Assembly (NCBI GenBank): GCA_902796025.1
Contig: CADBNW010000194.1
Coordinates: 1-42,366, forward strand
Length of the DNA: 42,366 bases
Direction: 5' to 3'
DNA from: an uncultured Eubacteriales bacterium
GTDB lineage: Bacteria; Bacillota; Clostridia; Christensenellales; Aristaeellaceae
A model generated the notes under the pieces. That model had not been told where the DNA came from and did no database searches. It saw only the letters and a list, made by a program, of their open reading frames with translations. This document shows positions 26,400-35,614 of the stretch, piece after piece; position 1 is the first letter of the stretch; each line of letters begins with the position of its first letter. A program made the translations under genes and the position numbers.

Positions 26400-27749
26400 A
26401 TGAAAACGGAAAGGCAAAAAAAGTGGCTGCAGCCCCAGAACATCCCTTTTTCCGGCGGCGCCGGAAGGATCTGGATCGGCCTGCGAAAGAGCTTTGAGGC
26501 CTTTGGAAGGCATAAGGCGCTGACGCTCATCCTGTTTTTGGCGCTGTGCCTTGCGTGCTGCGCGTTTTTCTACATCAAAAGCCTGAACACGGCAAGCGCG
26601 GTCGTCTCGATGGAATACGAGGAGGCCTCAAGGGGGCTTACCCCAAGTCAGACGCGCTTCAACATTTACGAGATCCAAAGCGCGGACGTCATGGAGCGCC
26701 TGATCGCTTACGCGGGCCTCGAGGGGAAGATCAGCCCCGAGGAGCTTGGCCGCTGCGTGCGCGTTCGGGCCACCCACAGCAGGAACGTAAGCGGCAGCGT
26801 GAATTTTATAAGCACCTCGTACGTTATCGAATTTACCCGCAGCGACAAGATCCAAAGAAGAAGCGCGCAGGCGATGCTGTCCCTTTTGTGCAAGGCCTAC
26901 CGGGAATTCTTTGTGGAGCGCTACGGCATAAACCATTCCATTTTGAATTTCGACATCGGAGACCTCAAGTTCAACGACGAATATCTGCTGACGGTGGATC
27001 TGTTGGAGCTAAAAAGCGAGCAGCTGCGCAAATACGTGCAGCTTTGCAGGCGCAGCAACAAAAACTACCGCGACCCAGATACCGGGATAAGCTTCTCGGC
27101 GCTTGAGCAGCGCATCAATAACTTCTTCGATTACGACCTTGCGCGCCTTCGCTCCTACATCATAGAAAACGGCATCGCAAACGACCAAAGCGCACTGAGC
27201 GCCATGCTGGATTACAAGATCCGCATGGACAGGCTGGAGCACGACAAGCTGATGGCGGCCTACGACGAGGACAACAAGGGCATCGAGATCTACGATACCG
27301 CGATGAGCGCCGTCGTGATGATCCCGACGGAGGACGTGACCATGCGCTACTATATGTCCAGGACCAAAACCGGCATGGACAACCTGGCGCTGCATGCGGA
27401 CGCGCAGCTTGCCGGCGCTACGGAGCGGACAAAGGAGATCGAGTACAAAAAGTATCTGATCGGCAAAATGCAGTCCGGAACGCCAAAGGCTGAGCAAAGG
27501 GAAAAGGCCGACGCCATGATACGGCAAATGACCTCCACGCTGGACAGCCTGGCCAGCGACATCCGCACGGTGGACAGCGCCTTTGCAAGCTACAAGGCGC
27601 GAAACTATCTGAGCTTCCACGACGAGGGCGCGCGCTTTCTGGACAGGATCTCGCCCTTACAGAGCGTTGGCATCGCGGTGCTTGCCGTGTTTGCGGTCTT
27701 TGCGCTCGTGCTATTAAAAAACCTCGCCAAAAGAGATAAGGCAGTATGA
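26400..27749 (+). CDS. Wzz-like polysaccharide chain-length/co-polymerase protein
   Basis: A 449-residue protein with the Wzz topology: a membrane helix near 40-60 (LILFLALCLACCAFFYIK), a long mostly helical extracytoplasmic domain, and a second helix near 420-440 (VGIAVLAVFAVFALVLL). Sequence similarity to characterised Wzz/YveK proteins looks weak, so the assignment rests on topology and on its place before another Wzz-like gene, a Wzy-like and a Wzx-like gene. No cytoplasmic kinase domain is attached. The ATG at 26400 follows AAGGAG by 5 bp; the frame extends to a TTG at 26355 without a ribosome site. It overlaps the next gene by 4 bp. Confidence 0.7.
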   Translation: MKTERQKKWLQPQNIPFSGGAGRIWIGLRKSFEAFGRHKALTLILFLALCLACCAFFYIKSLNTASAVVSMEYEEASRGLTPSQTRFNIYEIQSADVMERLIAYAGLEGKISPEELGRCVRVRATHSRNVSGSVNFISTSYVIEFTRSDKIQRRSAQAMLSLLCKAYREFFVERYGINHSILNFDIGDLKFNDEYLLTVDLLELKSEQLRKYVQLCRRSNKNYRDPDTGISFSALEQRINNFFDYDLARLRSYIIENGIANDQSALSAMLDYKIRMDRLEHDKLMAAYDEDNKGIEIYDTAMSAVVMIPTEDVTMRYYMSRTKTGMDNLALHADAQLAGATERTKEIEYKKYLIGKMQSGTPKAEQREKADAMIRQMTSTLDSLASDIRTVDSAFASYKARNYLSFHDEGARFLDRISPLQSVGIAVLAVFAVFALVLLKNLAKRDKAV

Positions 27750-29554
27750 AGCAGTTCAGCATTTTAAGGTATATCAGGCAGTTCAGCCTGCTCATTTTGC
27801 TGATCGCCTTTGTGGGGTCGATCGCGATCTACCGCTACGGCAAATCGCAGCAGCGCTTTATCGCAACGGCGGTGATACGCTATACGAACGTCGGGGCCAA
27901 GGACGGCTATACCCCGGACGGAAGCCCATTGAACGTGGAGGAGATCTATTCCTCTACGGTGATCGACGCGGCGCTGAAGGATCTGGGCTATCAGGCCAAC
28001 GTCGACTCCATCCGCTCCAACTGCTACGTGGAGGAGGTCATCCCCGAGGACCAGAAAAAGCTGAACGAGGTGCTTTTGGAAAAGGGCGAGGAGACCAGCT
28101 ATAAGGCGGACACCTACATGGTGCACTTTGTGGGCGGAAACAGCACCAGCGTAAGCTACGCCTGGAACGTGCTGGACGCGATCATCAAAAACTACTGCGA
28201 ATTCTACACGGAAAAATACGTGGAGGAGCAGCTGCAAAACAATGCCGCCTCCGCCCTCAGCGAGGGAGAGTACGACTTTATCGAAAGCGTGCAGATCCTG
28301 GATGACGCGGTTCGGGAGATGCTGGACTATCTGATGAGCCAGCGCTCGGCAAGGCCGTATTTCCGCTCCATCGAGACAGGCTACAGCTACAGCGACCTGT
28401 ACAACATCTATCATCTGCTCTACAGCTACGAGATCCCCGGCCTCTACGCCGCCATTTTGCAAAACGCGGAAAGCGGCGACATCGAGGTGCTGAAAAACCG
28501 CATGACGAAGGACTGCGAGGATCTGACGCTGTCAATCGAAAATCGGCAGCAGCAGGCCCAGCAGCTCAAAAAGCTGATCGACAACTACAGCCAACGCAAC
28601 AAGGAAATGATGGATTACCACTACCACAATTCCAACAACGTGGACAGCGGCAGCGAGTATATCCTAAAGGACGTGGAGTACGACCGGGAATTCAACGACA
28701 AGGAAACCACCTACGACGGACTCGTGCAGGAATACGTGAACCTGAACATCGCCATACGCCAAAGTGAGATCGAAAAAGAGCATCAGCAATATCTGCTTGG
28801 CGTATTTGAAGAGGCGCTTAACGCCAAAAACCGCAAGACCGTGAGCGCCAGGGAACTGCAGGACAAGATCGACCGCTGCGCCGAGCTGGTGACAGAGTAC
28901 TATCAGTACGTGGAATCGACCGGGCAGGAGCTGAACCGCTACCTCAGCGCGGATTACCTAAGCATGGTAAGCAGCATAAACGTAAACGCCACGGTGAATC
29001 TTAAGCTTTACCTTGCGATCGCCCTTGTATTGTTCACGCTGGTCGGCGTGGTGGGCGCGGTTTTGCTTGGCAGGGCGCTTGACTTTATCGACTACTTCCT
29101 GTACGTGGACAAGACCGTGGGACTGCCAAACCGCGCGCGCTGCGACGTGTACATCGGGGAAAAGGCGGACCGGCTGCTGGAGGAAAACTTCTCCTGCCTT
29201 GCCATGAAGATGGAATCGCTGAACGACATCAGCCGAGCCTACGGGCGGGAGACGGGGGATCAGGTGCTAAGGGACTTTGCGCAGATCGTCAAAAGCTTTG
29301 GCGACCTCTACGGCTTTGTGGGGCATAACGGGGGCGGAAACTTTATCGCCTTTTTCCCCAACTGCCCGGCAAGCAAGGTGAATATCATCCTGCAGGCGAT
29401 AGACCGCCAGGTTTCGGAGTACAACCGGCGCAATCCCGGCCACGAGATCCGCTACTGCCACGGCAAGGCCGTTTCCAGCGACGACGGCGCGTTTGAGATC
29501 AGGCAGCTGCTGCGCCTTGCGCTGCAGCGGATGAACCCCGCCGGGGCGGCCTGA
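27746..29554 (+). CDS. Wzz-like protein fused to a degenerate GGDEF domain
   Basis: A 602-residue protein. Helix one (about 10-29) and helix two (about 419-442) bracket a large helical, coiled-coil-prone extracytoplasmic domain, as in Wzz. The cytoplasmic C-terminus (about 450-602) is GGDEF-like: VDKTVGLPNR near 454-463, LNDISRAYGRETGDQVLRDF, then GGGNF at 529-533 where GGDEF should be. The metal-binding Asp region reads MKMES, and no RxxD inhibitory site stands at the expected spacing. Cyclase activity is therefore unlikely; a sensing or scaffold role is possible. It overlaps the previous gene by ATGA. Polymer length or export could be tied to a nucleotide signal through this domain, which is inference. 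Confidence 0.8.
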   Translation: MKQFSILRYIRQFSLLILLIAFVGSIAIYRYGKSQQRFIATAVIRYTNVGAKDGYTPDGSPLNVEEIYSSTVIDAALKDLGYQANVDSIRSNCYVEEVIPEDQKKLNEVLLEKGEETSYKADTYMVHFVGGNSTSVSYAWNVLDAIIKNYCEFYTEKYVEEQLQNNAASALSEGEYDFIESVQILDDAVREMLDYLMSQRSARPYFRSIETGYSYSDLYNIYHLLYSYEIPGLYAAILQNAESGDIEVLKNRMTKDCEDLTLSIENRQQQAQQLKKLIDNYSQRNKEMMDYHYHNSNNVDSGSEYILKDVEYDREFNDKETTYDGLVQEYVNLNIAIRQSEIEKEHQQYLLGVFEEALNAKNRKTVSARELQDKIDRCAELVTEYYQYVESTGQELNRYLSADYLSMVSSINVNATVNLKLYLAIALVLFTLVGVVGAVLLGRALDFIDYFLYVDKTVGLPNRARCDVYIGEKADRLLEENFSCLAMKMESLNDISRAYGRETGDQVLRDFAQIVKSFGDLYGFVGHNGGGNFIAFFPNCPASKVNIILQAIDRQVSEYNRRNPGHEIRYCHGKAVSSDDGAFEIRQLLRLALQRMNPAGAA

Positions 29555-29595
29555 ATAATTTAGAATAAACGCTATTACATAACGGGAGAGACCGA

Positions 29596-30963
29596 ATGGC
29601 ATTTGCGCGAACGCAGACGGACGCAGGCCCCCTTGCGGGGACGCTAAGCAAAAGGAAGGCGCCTCCGCGTGCCGTGACCTTTCTGGCCGTGTGCTGCACC
29701 GTCTTTGCCGGACTGGGCGACTGGAAGGTATTGAACGAGGCGCTGGGCGGCCTGCCCAAGGTGATCGCGCTGGGCGCGATCGTGTGCGCGTTCATGAATT
29801 TTCTGGTCGAGGCGGACTTTGACAAATTTAAAAAGGCGGCACGCTATCTTCCGCTTTTTCTGTCGGTGATCGCACTGTATACGCTTGTCAGCATGTACAT
29901 CTGGATCACCAGCTTCACGAATATGGCGGTGATCAGCCGGGGCGCACAGAAGATCCTGTTTCAGCTGATCACGATCATCTACGCCGTCTGCATGTGCTAT
30001 CTGTTTGAAGCGCGCGCGGTGAACGTGCTGTTTTTCTGCATGTGCATGACAAACGGAGCCATCATGCTGCTTGAGATGCCAAAGTATGGCCTTGTGGAAA
30101 GCGTTTCGTCCGTGGTCACCTGCGTGCTGACGTTTGGCGAAGCCGAGGGCTACGTACGGGCGCTTGAGATTCACGACATCACCTTTCTGTTTGGGCAGTT
30201 TCTGCTGTACTATCTGATGTTTGCGCCTAAGGAGAGCAAAAGGGAAAAGCACATTCGCTGGCTGAACGTTTTTTTGTGCCTGTTTTTCATGCTGGTCGGC
30301 TTAAAGCGAAGCGCGCTGCCCGCGGTCGCGGCGGTGGCGGTGTTTGTGTTTATCGCAAGGCAGGTCAAAAGGCCGGACCGGCTGGTGCTTGGCACGGGCA
30401 TCACGCTGTTTGCGTTTTTGTACGTCTTTTTGTACCTGGTGCGCACGGGGATCCTGGTGGATTTTCTGGAATCCCTTGGGGTCGATCTGATGGGACGCCG
30501 CCTTTTGTGGAGCCTGCCAAATCCCTATTACGAGTTTTCGCCGCTTTGGAAGGGGCTTGGCTTTGAGGGCGTGACGGAACTGATCGGCCGCTGGTACGAT
30601 TCGGGCATATTGAACCACCCTTACCCCCTGCACAACGATATCCTGAAGCTGTTTATAGAGCTTGGCGCGCCGGGCTTTACGCTGTGGGCGCTGATCAACT
30701 ACATCTGGTATCCCTGGTACTGGACAAAACGCTGCGGGGCGAAATGCGGCCTGCTCTACATGGCGCTGCTTTGCTACATGACCGTTACCTACCTTACGGA
30801 CAACACCGCGCTGTATTTCTGGAGCTCGGTGGGGCTTAGGCTGATACCGATGAGCTTCAGCTACCGAAGGGACGATACCACGCGCAAAGAACTGTGGCGG
30901 CCTCCGAGCGCGGAGGAGGCCGCCAGCGAGATCTGGGCCATCGAAATGAGAGGGAGTATGTGA
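29596..30963 (+). CDS. Wzy/O-antigen-ligase-like polysaccharide polymerase
   Basis: A 455-residue polytopic membrane protein with about ten helices. Near the middle is VGLKRSALPAVAAV, matching the conserved Arg-containing segment of Wzy_C/O-antigen ligase proteins. A large extracytoplasmic loop follows, containing HPYPLHNDILKLFIELG, which resembles the HN-D-x-L-x-x-E motif of this family. It is expected to polymerise lipid-linked repeat units on the outer face of the membrane. The ATG at 29596 follows GGGAGAG, and 41 bp separate it from the preceding gene. Next to it lie Wzz-like and transferase genes, supporting the role. Confidence 0.8.
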   Translation: MAFARTQTDAGPLAGTLSKRKAPPRAVTFLAVCCTVFAGLGDWKVLNEALGGLPKVIALGAIVCAFMNFLVEADFDKFKKAARYLPLFLSVIALYTLVSMYIWITSFTNMAVISRGAQKILFQLITIIYAVCMCYLFEARAVNVLFFCMCMTNGAIMLLEMPKYGLVESVSSVVTCVLTFGEAEGYVRALEIHDITFLFGQFLLYYLMFAPKESKREKHIRWLNVFLCLFFMLVGLKRSALPAVAAVAVFVFIARQVKRPDRLVLGTGITLFAFLYVFLYLVRTGILVDFLESLGVDLMGRRLLWSLPNPYYEFSPLWKGLGFEGVTELIGRWYDSGILNHPYPLHNDILKLFIELGAPGFTLWALINYIWYPWYWTKRCGAKCGLLYMALLCYMTVTYLTDNTALYFWSSVGLRLIPMSFSYRRDDTTRKELWRPPSAEEAASEIWAIEMRGSM

Positions 30964-30964
30964 T

Positions 30965-32149
30965 ATGCCGCGAAAGATCATAAGGCTTCTGGACTATGCA
31001 AAACACCTCGCGCTTTGCCTGCTGCTTTGGCCGGCGGCGGCAATCCTGCGGCGCGTAAAGCCCGCCTATCGCGGCCTGTGGCTGGTTTCGGAGCGGGGCA
31101 ACGACGCGCGGGACAACGGCTACTGGTTTTTTCGCTATCTGAAAACGCAGCATAAGGAGCAAAACGCCTGCTACGTGATCGCCCCCTCAAGCCCTGATCA
31201 CAGCCGGGTAAAAGACCTTGGACAAACGGTAAAGCGCGGCTCCCTTCGGCATTATCTGATGTATATGGCGGCGGACTATCTCGTGGGCAGCCACGTGCAG
31301 CCTGCTTCGCCGGAGCTTATGGTCTTTTACCACCTGCGCCAGCTCGGCTTTCGCCCCCGGGGCAAGCAGGCCTTTTTGCAGCACGGGATCATCAAGGACG
31401 AAATGCAGTGGCTTCGCTATCCAAGATTAAAGATCGACTTTTTTGCAAGCGGCGCCAAGATGGAGTACGATTACCTGGAAAAGGAATTTGGTTTTCCCAA
31501 GGGCGTTGTGCGCTATACGGGGCTTTGCCGCTTTGACAACCTGATCCGGGGAAAGGCAAAAACGAATCAGATCCTTGTCATGCCGACCTGGCGCGGCTCC
31601 CAGTACCCAAAGGGCGAGGCCTTTACGCAAACGGCCTTTTACCGGCAGTTCCAGTCCCTTTTGAACAGCCAGGAGCTGCTTGACTTGCTTAAGGAATACG
31701 ATCTTAAGCTCATCTTCTATCCGCACATCGAAATGCAGGGGGAGCTTGGGCGCTTTACCTCGCCAGATCCCAGGATCGTGCTTGCAGACTATCGCTCATA
31801 CGACGTGCAGACGCTTTTGATGAACTGCCGCGCGCTGATCACGGATTACTCCAGCGTGTTTTTCGACGTGGGCTACATGGAAAAGCCGGTGCTCTACTAC
31901 CAGTTCGACCAGGAGGAGTTTCGCCGCTTCCACTACCAGGAGGGCTATTTCTCCTATGAGCGGCACGGCTTCGGCCCGGTTGTAAAAACGCAGGAGGCGC
32001 TGCTGGAAGCCCTTAGCGCCCTGGCGAAAAACGGCTTTGAGATGGAGGAGGAGTACCACAAGCGCCTCGAGGCCTTCTTCCCGCTGCGGGACGAAAACAA
32101 CTGCGAGCGCACCTATCAGGCGCTTTTGGCGCTGCGGGGGAAAGCATGA
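30965..32149 (+). CDS. CDP-glycerol glycerophosphotransferase-family protein (TagB/TagF-like)
   Basis: A 394-residue protein of the teichoic-acid glycerophosphotransferase superfamily. Diagnostic segments are FLQHGIIKDEM (LQHG), VMPTWRGSQYP, IFYPHIEMQ and ALITDYSSVFFDVGYMEKPV. In characterised relatives this fold transfers glycerol- or ribitol-phosphate from a CDP carrier to a lipid-linked acceptor. Its presence suggests the polymer carries polyol-phosphate decoration or linkage. An N-terminal amphipathic or hydrophobic stretch may bind the membrane. It starts 1 bp after the polymerase stop and overlaps the next gene by ATGA. The CDP-polyol synthase is not in this window. Confidence 0.88.
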   Translation: MPRKIIRLLDYAKHLALCLLLWPAAAILRRVKPAYRGLWLVSERGNDARDNGYWFFRYLKTQHKEQNACYVIAPSSPDHSRVKDLGQTVKRGSLRHYLMYMAADYLVGSHVQPASPELMVFYHLRQLGFRPRGKQAFLQHGIIKDEMQWLRYPRLKIDFFASGAKMEYDYLEKEFGFPKGVVRYTGLCRFDNLIRGKAKTNQILVMPTWRGSQYPKGEAFTQTAFYRQFQSLLNSQELLDLLKEYDLKLIFYPHIEMQGELGRFTSPDPRIVLADYRSYDVQTLLMNCRALITDYSSVFFDVGYMEKPVLYYQFDQEEFRRFHYQEGYFSYERHGFGPVVKTQEALLEALSALAKNGFEMEEEYHKRLEAFFPLRDENNCERTYQALLALRGKA

Positions 32150-33252
32150 TGCCTGTATTGTACGACGAAGGAAAGGACAGGGTATTGTCCAAGGTCCATC
32201 CCTTTCACGACTGTGGATTCTTGAGCGGGGGATCCATCTTCCAAAACCCCGCGCAGGTGGACGTGTCGGTGATCGTGCCCTGCTATAACGCCGCGCGCTT
32301 TCTGCCCGGCTGCATCAAAAGCCTTGCCGCACAGACAGCCGCCTGCTCTTACGAAGTTTTGCTGGTAGACGACGGCTCTACAGACGGCAGCTTTGAGCTT
32401 ATCGAGGAAGCGGCAAAGACGCACGAGGGCTTTGTCTGCGTGCATCAGCAAAATCAGGGCGCGGCGGCGGCGCGAAACACGGGCATGCGCATGGCGCGGG
32501 GCGAATACCTGCTCTTTGTGGACGCGGACGACGTGGTGTCGCCCTCCTACGTTCAGGCGTTATATGACTGCGTAAGAGCCGAGGGGGCCGAGCTTGGCGT
32601 TTGCGCCTGGTACGCGTTTACGGGCGAAGACCGGCGCTACAAGACGGTGCGCTATGAAGGCGGGACCGGAACGGAACAGCTGAACGGCACGCCCTGGGGG
32701 AAGCTGTTTCACCGCAGGCTCTTTGAGCGTCTGCTGTGGCCCTCCGGCTACTGGTACGAGGACACGGTGCTGGCCTTTTTGGTCTATCCCCGCGTTCGGC
32801 GCGTGGCCTGCACCGACAAGTGCGAATACGGCTACCGCTCCAGCGCGCAAAACGCCACGCATTCGGGAAGGAAGTCGCCGAAAGCCCTTGACAGCCTGTA
32901 CATCACCCACCTTGCGCTGAAGGGCATGGAAAAAATGGGACTTGAGGGGTGGCTTAACAGCGCCTTTGGGCGAAAGCGCCTGGTGGATCAGTTTTATCTG
33001 AACCAGTGCAGGATCCAAAGGCTGCCCCGCGCATGTCGGAAGGAGCTGTTCAGACTGCAAAGCGCCTATTTTAGGCAATTGCCGGTAGCTAAGGAAAAGC
33101 AGCGCCTTGGCTCCCTGTATGCCCTGGCGCTAAAGAAGGGAAACGCGCCCCTTGGGCTTCTCTGCGCGCGCCTTGAAAAGGTGCATAAGGCCCTGGGCCT
33201 TTTGTCCCTTCGCGCAGCGTCACTTTGGAAACGGAAGGAGCATAACGCATGA
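32146..33252 (+). CDS. Family 2 glycosyltransferase
   Basis: A 368-residue GT-A fold glycosyltransferase. After an unusual ~38-residue N-terminal extension come VSVIVPCYNAARFLPGC, LLVDDGSTDGSF and LFVDADDVV (the D-x-D metal site), followed by an acceptor region with WYEDTVLAF. The extension (containing HPFHDCGFLSGG) is not part of the GT2 core and I do not recognise it. It probably adds one sugar to the lipid-linked repeat unit on the cytoplasmic face. The start overlaps the preceding stop, and the stop overlaps the next start, both by ATGA. Confidence 0.9.
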   Translation: MMPVLYDEGKDRVLSKVHPFHDCGFLSGGSIFQNPAQVDVSVIVPCYNAARFLPGCIKSLAAQTAACSYEVLLVDDGSTDGSFELIEEAAKTHEGFVCVHQQNQGAAAARNTGMRMARGEYLLFVDADDVVSPSYVQALYDCVRAEGAELGVCAWYAFTGEDRRYKTVRYEGGTGTEQLNGTPWGKLFHRRLFERLLWPSGYWYEDTVLAFLVYPRVRRVACTDKCEYGYRSSAQNATHSGRKSPKALDSLYITHLALKGMEKMGLEGWLNSAFGRKRLVDQFYLNQCRIQRLPRACRKELFRLQSAYFRQLPVAKEKQRLGSLYALALKKGNAPLGLLCARLEKVHKALGLLSLRAASLWKRKEHNA

Positions 33253-34361
33253 TCCGGGTATTGCATTCGGTCAGCAACATGGCCCGGGCGGGGATCGAAA
33301 CGATGCTGATGAACTACTACCGCGAGATCGACCGGGAGCAGCTGCAGTTCGATTTTCTTGCCAACAAGCCGATCCCCGGGGAGTACGACGAGGAGATCCG
33401 CTCCCTGGGCGGGCGGGTGTTCGTAAGCCCCGGCCTAAACCCCCTGCACTACCCGGCCTACAGGCGCTGCGTCAAAACGCTTTTGGCGGACAACCCGGAA
33501 ATAAAGATCCTGCACGCGCACAACGAGGCGATGGGCTATTACGCCCTGCAAAGCGCAAAGGACGCGGGGCTTCCCGTGCGCATCGCCCACGCGCACAACA
33601 CCCGCATCATCCGGGATTACAAGTATCCGCTGAAGCTCGTGTGCAAGGCGCTTTTGCCCGGCGCGGCCACGGACTACTGGAGCTGCGGCAGAGACGCGGG
33701 CATCTATTACTACGGCAAAAAGCGCTGGGAGAAGGAAGGCTTTATCCTGCACAACGCGATCGCCCTGGAGCGCTTTTGCTATCAGGAGGAGTTAAGAGAG
33801 CGCTTAAGGCGCGAGCATGGACTTGCGGACGCCTTTGTGATCGGGCACGTGGGGCGCTTTAACCTGCAAAAGAACCACAGCCGCCTGATGGATATTTTTG
33901 CGGCGGTCAGCCAGATCGAGCCCCGGGCAAGGCTCTTGCTGATCGGGGTGGGGGAACTGGAAAAGGCCACCCGGGAGAAGGCTTGCGCGCGTGGCCTTAC
34001 GGACAGGGTGCTGTTTGCCGGGCAGACGGCAAACGTAAATCAGTGGTATCAGGCCATGGATTGCTTCGTGCTGCCCTCGCTGTTTGAGGGGCTGCCGGTC
34101 GTGGGCGTGGAGGCCCAGGCTGCTGGCCTGCCCTGCTTTTTCTCGGACTGCGTGACGGACGAGATCCTGCTTGCCCAAGATTCCTGCCGCGTGCCGCTTG
34201 AGGCAGATGACGGAGAGTGGGCAAAAAGGATCCTGTCTGTAAAGGAGCGCGCGATCGACAGGACGAAGGGCACGCAGCTCGTCCGCAGTGCGGGCTTTGA
34301 CATCCACACTGAGGCTAAGAAGCTGCAGGAGATCTATCTGAAAAAGGCGCAGGGAAAATGA
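33249..34361 (+). CDS. Family 4 glycosyltransferase (EpsF-like)
   Basis: A 370-residue GT-B glycosyltransferase. The N-terminus VLHSVSNMARAGIETMLMNY matches the EpsF-type acceptor domain. The donor-binding half has GHVGRFNLQKNH and the PSLFEGLPVVGVEAQAAGLP stretch containing the family glutamate pair (E-x7-E). It probably adds a hexose or N-acetylhexosamine to the repeat unit; the sugar cannot be read from sequence. It overlaps the preceding GT2 gene by 4 bp. A 47-bp gap with its own ribosome site (AAAGGAGAAG) leads to the next glycosyltransferase. Confidence 0.93.
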   Translation: MIRVLHSVSNMARAGIETMLMNYYREIDREQLQFDFLANKPIPGEYDEEIRSLGGRVFVSPGLNPLHYPAYRRCVKTLLADNPEIKILHAHNEAMGYYALQSAKDAGLPVRIAHAHNTRIIRDYKYPLKLVCKALLPGAATDYWSCGRDAGIYYYGKKRWEKEGFILHNAIALERFCYQEELRERLRREHGLADAFVIGHVGRFNLQKNHSRLMDIFAAVSQIEPRARLLLIGVGELEKATREKACARGLTDRVLFAGQTANVNQWYQAMDCFVLPSLFEGLPVVGVEAQAAGLPCFFSDCVTDEILLAQDSCRVPLEADDGEWAKRILSVKERAIDRTKGTQLVRSAGFDIHTEAKKLQEIYLKKAQGK

Positions 34362-34408
34362 TCTGAAACCCCTTCCGGCTAAAACGATCTTACGTAAAGG
34401 AGAAGCAC

Positions 34409-35614
34409 ATGCCTGCAAGGCAAAACGGGACGCGCAGGGAAAGACAACTGCGCCTTGCGATGATCGGCCACAAATTTATCCCCTCCCGAAACGGCGGGGT
34501 GGAGGTGGTGGTCACAAACCTCGCGCCGGAGCTTTTGAAACTGGGCGACGAGGTCACCTGCTATAACCGAATGGACGAGGACGCAAAGGCCCGGGGCAAA
34601 AAGAACCTGCCCCGCGAATACAGGGGCGTTAAGATGATCTGGACGCCCACGATCCGCAAAAAGGGGCTTGCGGCCATGTCGTCCTCCCTGATCGCCACGG
34701 TGATGGCCGCCTTTGGGCGCTATGAGCTTATCCACTATCACACGGAGGGGCCCTGCGCGCTATGCTGCCTGCCCCGGATGATGGGCAAAAAGATCGTGGT
34801 CACGGTGCACGGGCTGGATCACATGCGGCAAAAGTGGGGCCGCCTGGCCTCCGCCTACATTTTGCGGGGCGAAAGGGCAGCCGTGAAAAACGCAAGCGCT
34901 ATCATCGTTTTGAGCAAGGACGTGCAGCGGTATTTTCTTGAAAAATACGGGCGCGAGACCATCCTGATCCCAAACGGCATCGAGCCTGCTGAGGTCAGGC
35001 CCGCAGATGAGATCACAAAGCGCTTTGGCCTTGGCAGCAGGGATTACATCCTGTTCCTTGGCCGCCTCGTGCCGGAAAAGGGCATCCATTATCTGATCGA
35101 GGCGTATAAGGCGCTGAAGACGGATAAGAAGCTGGTGATCGTCGGCGGCACGTCGGACACGGACGACTATGTGCGCCGCCTGTACGAAATGGCAGATAGC
35201 GCCCCCTCGATCATTTTTACCGGCTTCCAGCAGGGCGAGCTTCAGGCGGAGCTGTACTCCAACGCCTACTGCTACGTGCTGCCCAGCGATCTTGAGGGCA
35301 TGCCGCTTACGCTGCTTGAGGCCATGAGCTACGGCTGCTGCTGCCTGACCAGCGACATCGGCGAATGCGTGGACGTGACGGGCGATGGGGGACTGAGCTT
35401 CTCGAAAGGAGACGTCAAAGCGCTGCGGGAGAGGCTGCAGGAACTGTGCGATCATCCGGAGGTGGCGCAGTCGTACCGGCAAAAGGCCCTTGAAGTGATT
35501 TCTCAAAAATACACCTGGCCGGATATCGCCCGTAAAACCCAGGCGCTGTACAAAAAGGTATTACAGCGCAACGCAGATGCGGGCGCAAATGGCATAAGCG
35601 GGGAGAACGCATGA
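34409..35614 (+). CDS. Family 4 glycosyltransferase with DUF1972-like N-terminus
   Basis: A 401-residue GT-B enzyme. The N-terminal segment AMIGHKFIPSRNGGVEVVVT and EVTCYNRM resembles the DUF1972 region of rhamnosyltransferase-like proteins. The donor half carries LFLGRLVPEKGIHYLIEAY and LPSDLEGMPLTLLEAMSYG. It probably acts on the same lipid-linked repeat as its neighbours. A strong ribosome site (AAAGGAGAAG) precedes the ATG at 34409. It overlaps the flippase gene by ATGA. DUF1972 membership is recalled from the motif and not checked. Confidence 0.92.
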   Translation: MPARQNGTRRERQLRLAMIGHKFIPSRNGGVEVVVTNLAPELLKLGDEVTCYNRMDEDAKARGKKNLPREYRGVKMIWTPTIRKKGLAAMSSSLIATVMAAFGRYELIHYHTEGPCALCCLPRMMGKKIVVTVHGLDHMRQKWGRLASAYILRGERAAVKNASAIIVLSKDVQRYFLEKYGRETILIPNGIEPAEVRPADEITKRFGLGSRDYILFLGRLVPEKGIHYLIEAYKALKTDKKLVIVGGTSDTDDYVRRLYEMADSAPSIIFTGFQQGELQAELYSNAYCYVLPSDLEGMPLTLLEAMSYGCCCLTSDIGECVDVTGDGGLSFSKGDVKALRERLQELCDHPEVAQSYRQKALEVISQKYTWPDIARKTQALYKKVLQRNADAGANGISGENA

